DNA from: Candidatus Helarchaeota archaeon
Lineage (GTDB): Archaea > Asgardarchaeota > Lokiarchaeia > Helarchaeales > HEL-GB-A
Assembly: GCA_016840125.1 (NCBI GenBank)
Contig: JAEOSY010000449.1
Span: 1-8,213 of the forward strand
Direction: 5' to 3'
Length of the DNA: 8,213 nt
Shown here: piece by piece, positions 5,024 through 8,213 of the stretch
Layout of the letters: each line of letters starts with the position of its first letter
Position numbering within the stretch: the stretch's first letter is position 1
Made by a program: the position numbers and the translations under genes
Notes under the pieces: generated by a model
What the model was told of the DNA's origin: nothing
Database searches by the model: none
The model's input: only the letters and a program-made list of their open reading frames with translations

Positions 5024-5034
5024 TTTATATATAA
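5024..5034 (+). promoter_or_regulatory. TATA box of the beta-CASP nuclease gene
   Basis: TTTATATATAA begins two bases after operator copy 2 and predicts a start near 5053 and a leader of about 45 bases. A second candidate, TTTAAATA at 5043-5050 within TTTAAATATCGG, would give a shorter leader. Confidence 0.45.
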
Positions 5035-5098
5035 CAACGATTTTTAAATATCGGCACGATTTTAGGATGAAAGTAAGAGATTTTTTAGGTAAGTAAAA

Positions 5099-6670
5099 AT
5101 GTCTAAATTAATAGTGTATGGCGGCATTTCCACTATTGGAGGGAACTGCGTAATTATTGAAGAAGATGGACATCGTATTATGATTGATAATGGGATGTGC
5201 TTTTCAACAGAAAATGATTTTTATAAGGATTTTTTAATGGCTCGAAAGAATAATGATATTCGGGATTATTTGGAGCTTGGACTTATACCCCCCATTAATG
5301 GAATTTATGGAAAAGAAGTCATCGACGATGTTTGTTTGGATGAAATAGATCCTGAAGGACATAGCTTATTTGATTCAGATCTACAGAGCTATGAATCATA
5401 CAATCAGGAGAAAAAACAGCCATTTATAGAGGCCATCCTGATATCGCACGCTCATTTAGATCATATTCGAAATCTGCTGTTTATGGATCCAGAAATCCCC
5501 ATTATCTGTTCCCAAATTACTTATGATTTGTTCCAAATTATCTCCGATTTTGGAGATGATTATCTAAATTATATTCATGCCGAGAAAGGAAAATTAGGTG
5601 ACACATCTTATTTTCCTGGTGCAATAAAGAAAAATAAGGTTAGAATCCCTCGAAATTTTATCGTTCTTGAACCTAATAAGCCTCACGAGATCGCTAATTT
5701 TAGCATAACTGGTTATCCCACTGATCATTCACTTTCTGGAGCAATGGCTTTTCAAGTACGTACTCAAAAAGGAAAACAAGTTGTCTACACTGGTGACATC
5801 CGTTTTCATGGCCTTCCTCAGGATGTAAATAACTCTAATCATTTCGTAGATACCATTAGTTTTACCACAACAGATGCTTTAATAACCGAGGGTACCCGTA
5901 TCGATGATGAGAAACTCGTTAGTGAGGAAGATGTATACAATTTAACACTAAATCGTATTAAACGCGATAAAGCCGCTCTTAATAAGCTCGTTTTAGTTTC
6001 TTTCCCATGGAAGAATCTTTCGCGTTTTCAAACTGTATATCGAGTTGCCCGTAAATTAAAAAAGACTCTTGTTGTTCAACCCAAATTAGCATATATTTTA
6101 CATAACCTCGGACCTCGCACCTCACTCGGAATTAAAGACATACTAAAAAATGATGATATTCGGATATTTCTCCCACGTTTAAGATCTATGACATACTCCT
6201 TGGGCGATTATGTGGGTTCCAAAGAATGTTTATCTTACAATATTCACTGGAACAAAGCGAAAAACAAAAAGTATCTTTACACTGACCTTTACGGGAAAGA
6301 TAAGTTATTAAAAGCCTACGAAATGCATGAACATCCCGAAAAATACATAATTCATTTAGAATTTTATAACATCAACCAATTAATTGATATTAAACCCCCC
6401 GAACAAAGTATTTTCTTCAATATGAAAACCGAACCCTTTGATGATGAAGGGGTGCTTGAACTGAAAGTTTTGGAACAGTGGATGCATTACTTCAAACTGA
6501 ATTTAATCCCTATTCACGCCTCCGGACATGCCCCTGGCTCGCATATTCTCGAAATGATCGAAAAAATTAATTCTAAGACGATTTTCCCAATCCACACTGA
6601 AAAGCCTGAGTTGTTTACGATGAAAAACGCTATAAAAAACATTGAACTTGGAAAGGCTTACGAAATCTAA
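5099..6670 (+). CDS. RNase J-like metallo-beta-lactamase/beta-CASP nuclease
   Basis: A 523-residue protein. The metallo-beta-lactamase half carries ISHAHLDH (His117, His119, Asp121, His122), the motif III histidine in TDHSLSGA (His210, compare DHSIPGA in RNase J) and YTGDIRFHG (Asp233). The beta-CASP part shows motif A in TEGTRID (Glu264), motif B in PIHASGHAPG (His473, His477) and motif C in IFPIHTEKPELF (His499). All zinc ligands and catalytic residues are present, so it should be active. Such enzymes cut RNA endonucleolytically or degrade it 5' to 3' in the cytoplasm. It lacks the KH domains of archaeal CPSF-type aCPSF1, and about 60 residues are inserted between strands 2 and 3 (residues 35-105, acidic). 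ATG 5099 has AGGT at 5087-5090, eight bases upstream. It lies downstream of the CARF regulator behind its own promoter and operator, so control by that protein is likely. The 40-bp gap to the convergent VWA gene holds only a short T run. Confidence 0.85.
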   Translation: MSKLIVYGGISTIGGNCVIIEEDGHRIMIDNGMCFSTENDFYKDFLMARKNNDIRDYLELGLIPPINGIYGKEVIDDVCLDEIDPEGHSLFDSDLQSYESYNQEKKQPFIEAILISHAHLDHIRNLLFMDPEIPIICSQITYDLFQIISDFGDDYLNYIHAEKGKLGDTSYFPGAIKKNKVRIPRNFIVLEPNKPHEIANFSITGYPTDHSLSGAMAFQVRTQKGKQVVYTGDIRFHGLPQDVNNSNHFVDTISFTTTDALITEGTRIDDEKLVSEEDVYNLTLNRIKRDKAALNKLVLVSFPWKNLSRFQTVYRVARKLKKTLVVQPKLAYILHNLGPRTSLGIKDILKNDDIRIFLPRLRSMTYSLGDYVGSKECLSYNIHWNKAKNKKYLYTDLYGKDKLLKAYEMHEHPEKYIIHLEFYNINQLIDIKPPEQSIFFNMKTEPFDDEGVLELKVLEQWMHYFKLNLIPIHASGHAPGSHILEMIEKINSKTIFPIHTEKPELFTMKNAIKNIELGKAYEI

Positions 6671-6710
6671 AACTTACTTCTCCCCTCACTTTTTGTAAGA
6701 AACCTCATCT

Positions 6711-8213
6711 TTAAAATTTTACACCAGCACGTCGTAACAACAAAGTTAAAACCTTCGCTACTTTCACAGGAAGCTCCTGAATTTTTTGAGGATCAACAAC
6801 TATGAAGTTATTTGCACCGTAAATTTGCTCCTGATAATTTTTTGCCGAATCTACACTGACACACAATGTCTGAACCCCTAATTTTTGTGCGAATTCGATA
6901 GCTTGGCGCGTGACATTGATCCCAATATTCCCTCTGCCGTAAGTAAAACGCCCCGCAGGGTAAGTTCCACTAAGACGCCCCCTAATAAATTCATAGGAAA
7001 TAGCAGCAGGTTGGCCATCACTCAAGACCATCAAAATTTTAACCCGCTTTCTCGTTTTCAATAGTTTTTGAGTGACATATTCAATGGCATTGTGATCAGA
7101 ATTATCACATAGTGCATTTATCATACCTAATTTGTTTTTACAATTTGTATAATTCTCGGTAAATTCTTTGTAGCAAAATACAGTGAAGACTTCTTGGTTT
7201 ATGGAAGGCGGAAAGGGAACCGATCGCCACCTTGGAAGATTCACGTCAGCACGGCGAAGATGAGGATAATATCGGGCATCTTCAAATGAAATATCTGTCC
7301 AGCCATATATCGAAAAACTTAAATCAAGTGAATGCAAGACTTCCCCAAATAATATTGCCGCTTTTTGGGCATTTACAATTTTGTCGCCATGCATACTTCC
7401 GCTTTGATCAATCAATAATGCGATTGCAATTTCATTTTTACCTTTTTCAATGAGGTTTTTCTTGAAAATATGAGGATCTTCATTAACCATTCCTCTAACC
7501 ATTTTTCGCGAATCTAACCGTCCAAATTTTAATCTTGATGTTGTTTTAGATCCACTCTTAAATAACGCCTTAAATTGGTTAATAGTTACTTGAATGAGCG
7601 ATCGTAACGAATTATAAATATTTTGAAAATGATGGTCCGTTCTACTTGAGGGGTTTAATTCAATTTCTACTCCAATATCAAAAGTTTTTGTATAGAACAC
7701 ATCCTTATAAATTCCGTGAGATTCTAGAGCTTTTACAATTTCTTTTACTTGCTCCTGAAGATCCCTATCCCTTAATAAGTTATAATTGCGCTTAACTAAA
7801 TCATCAATTTTAATCCTTATTGCTGCGGGACTTATTAGACCTGATTTCATTGGGTCTATCTCATCGATATTTACAATAATTACTTCAGACGTACCTTCCT
7901 GATTAATTTCACCCGAGCCACTTTCCTCATCTCTTCCCAGAGACTCACCTTTTCCGTCCCCTGCGGACTCTTCCTTTCCTCCTGATTTACCTCCCCCTTC
8001 TGCTTCTTGTGATCCCCCCGACTCTGACCCACCTTTGCCTGCCACTTCCCCATCTTCATCACCTTCATCACCTTCACCGCCTCCCCCACTACCTCCTTCT
8101 TCACCTTGTTCATCACCTTCACCGCCTCCCCCACTACCTCCTTCCTCACCTTGTTCATCACCTTCACCGCCTCCCCCACTACCTCCTTCCTCACCTTGTT
8201 CATCACCTTCACC
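6711..8213 (-). CDS. CobT/NorD-type VWA domain protein, 5' partial
   Basis: Five hundred residues are visible; the frame stays open through the right edge, so the GTG at 8045 is not the true start. Counting from the edge, residues 1-105 are low-complexity Gly/Ser/Glu/Lys, beginning with 15-residue tandem repeats. Residues about 130-255 resemble the pre-VWA part of CobT/NorD proteins (RLKFGRLDSRKMVRGM, then DPHIFKK). The VWA domain runs from about 258 to 500 with an intact MIDAS: LLIDQSGSMHG (Asp269, Ser271, Ser273), a conserved acidic segment DNSDHNA and LMVLSDGQPAA (Asp399). The last part (QEQIYGANNFIVVDPQKIQEL) matches the CobT/NorD tail. Proteins of this type bind Mg2+ and partner with MoxR-like AAA+ ATPases in metal insertion, enzyme activation or conflict systems. 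The ATPase gene would be expected upstream, beyond 8213. It converges with the beta-CASP gene 40 bp away, so the two are not co-transcribed. Confidence 0.8.
   Translation of the reverse strand, partial: GEGDEQGEEGGSGGGGEGDEQGEEGGSGGGGEGDEQGEEGGSGGGGEGDEGDEDGEVAGKGGSESGGSQEAEGGGKSGGKEESAGDGKGESLGRDEESGSGEINQEGTSEVIIVNIDEIDPMKSGLISPAAIRIKIDDLVKRNYNLLRDRDLQEQVKEIVKALESHGIYKDVFYTKTFDIGVEIELNPSSRTDHHFQNIYNSLRSLIQVTINQFKALFKSGSKTTSRLKFGRLDSRKMVRGMVNEDPHIFKKNLIEKGKNEIAIALLIDQSGSMHGDKIVNAQKAAILFGEVLHSLDLSFSIYGWTDISFEDARYYPHLRRADVNLPRWRSVPFPPSINQEVFTVFCYKEFTENYTNCKNKLGMINALCDNSDHNAIEYVTQKLLKTRKRVKILMVLSDGQPAAISYEFIRGRLSGTYPAGRFTYGRGNIGINVTRQAIEFAQKLGVQTLCVSVDSAKNYQEQIYGANNFIVVDPQKIQELPVKVAKVLTLLLRRAGVKF
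8070..8213 (-). repeat. 45-bp tandem repeat encoding a Gly/Glu-rich linker
   Basis: Three full copies at 8070-8114, 8115-8159 and 8160-8204, plus nine bases of a fourth that runs off the edge. The last two are identical; the first differs by one base (TTCTTC versus TTCCTC). Each encodes DEQGEEGGSGGGGEG on the minus strand. The near-identity implies recent expansion by slippage or unequal exchange, with the frame kept since 45 is a multiple of three. The total copy number is unknown. Confidence 0.9.

Noticed and set aside
7232..7453. Plus-strand frame opposite the VWA domain
   Set aside because: Antisense to the conserved MIDAS region of the VWA gene; no ribosome-binding site.
7880..8212. A second minus-strand frame with repeats of the KVMNKVRKEVVGEAV type
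   Set aside because: It is the 45-bp repeat read in another frame; the VWA frame is continuous through the repeat and carries the real domains.
1..8213. tRNA or rRNA genes
   Set aside because: I saw no cloverleaf with a TTCRANNC-like T-loop and no rRNA-like conserved blocks in the gaps between genes.

Overview
The window looks archaeal. A transcription factor S/RPB9-like zinc ribbon begins at the left edge. Several transcription units start behind archaeal-type TATA boxes (TTTAAATA, TTTATAT) and end near T runs. Initiation signals are a mix of weak and strong Shine-Dalgarno sequences. The central regulator is a CARF plus winged-helix protein of the HFX_2341/DUF6293 type, and one gene looks like a ubiquitin-conjugating (UBC) fold protein. 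An AT-rich archaeon with eukaryote-like modules points towards the Asgard group, but that placement is inference and no marker gene settles it.

Left third (1-1650). The 5' end of the zinc-ribbon gene runs off the left edge on the minus strand. Behind it is a short minus-strand reading frame that looks like the tail of a lost gene, then three 19-bp repeats with a fourth related copy and a 16-bp palindrome. Positions 387-1258 hold protein-like stretches broken by stops and frameshifts on both strands, read as decayed DNA. A compact four-cysteine protein (1289-1480) closes this part.

Middle (1654-2763). A 274-residue protein has a C-terminal half that follows the layout of a UBC/E2 fold, with a cysteine at the catalytic spacing but no HPN motif. 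A small, all-helical minus-strand gene converges on it.

Centre-right (2870-6670). Three plus-strand transcription units each carry the same AT-rich palindromic element near the promoter: an HNH nuclease with a HAD phosphatase, the CARF-winged-helix regulator, and an RNase J-like beta-CASP metallo-nuclease. The regulator has no ATG, GTG or TTG start that covers its first CARF strand; an ATT codon five bases after GGTGAT is the best start. I read the cluster as a small nuclease/phosphatase regulon controlled by a ligand-sensing repressor or activator, possibly for defence or RNA/DNA damage. Family membership is well supported; the system-level role is a hypothesis.

Right end (6711-8213). A convergent minus-strand gene encodes a CobT/NorD-type VWA protein with an intact metal-binding site. 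Its N-terminal part is a 45-bp/15-residue Gly-Glu-rich tandem repeat that continues off the right edge. Proteins of this type normally work with a MoxR-type AAA+ ATPase, which is not in the window.
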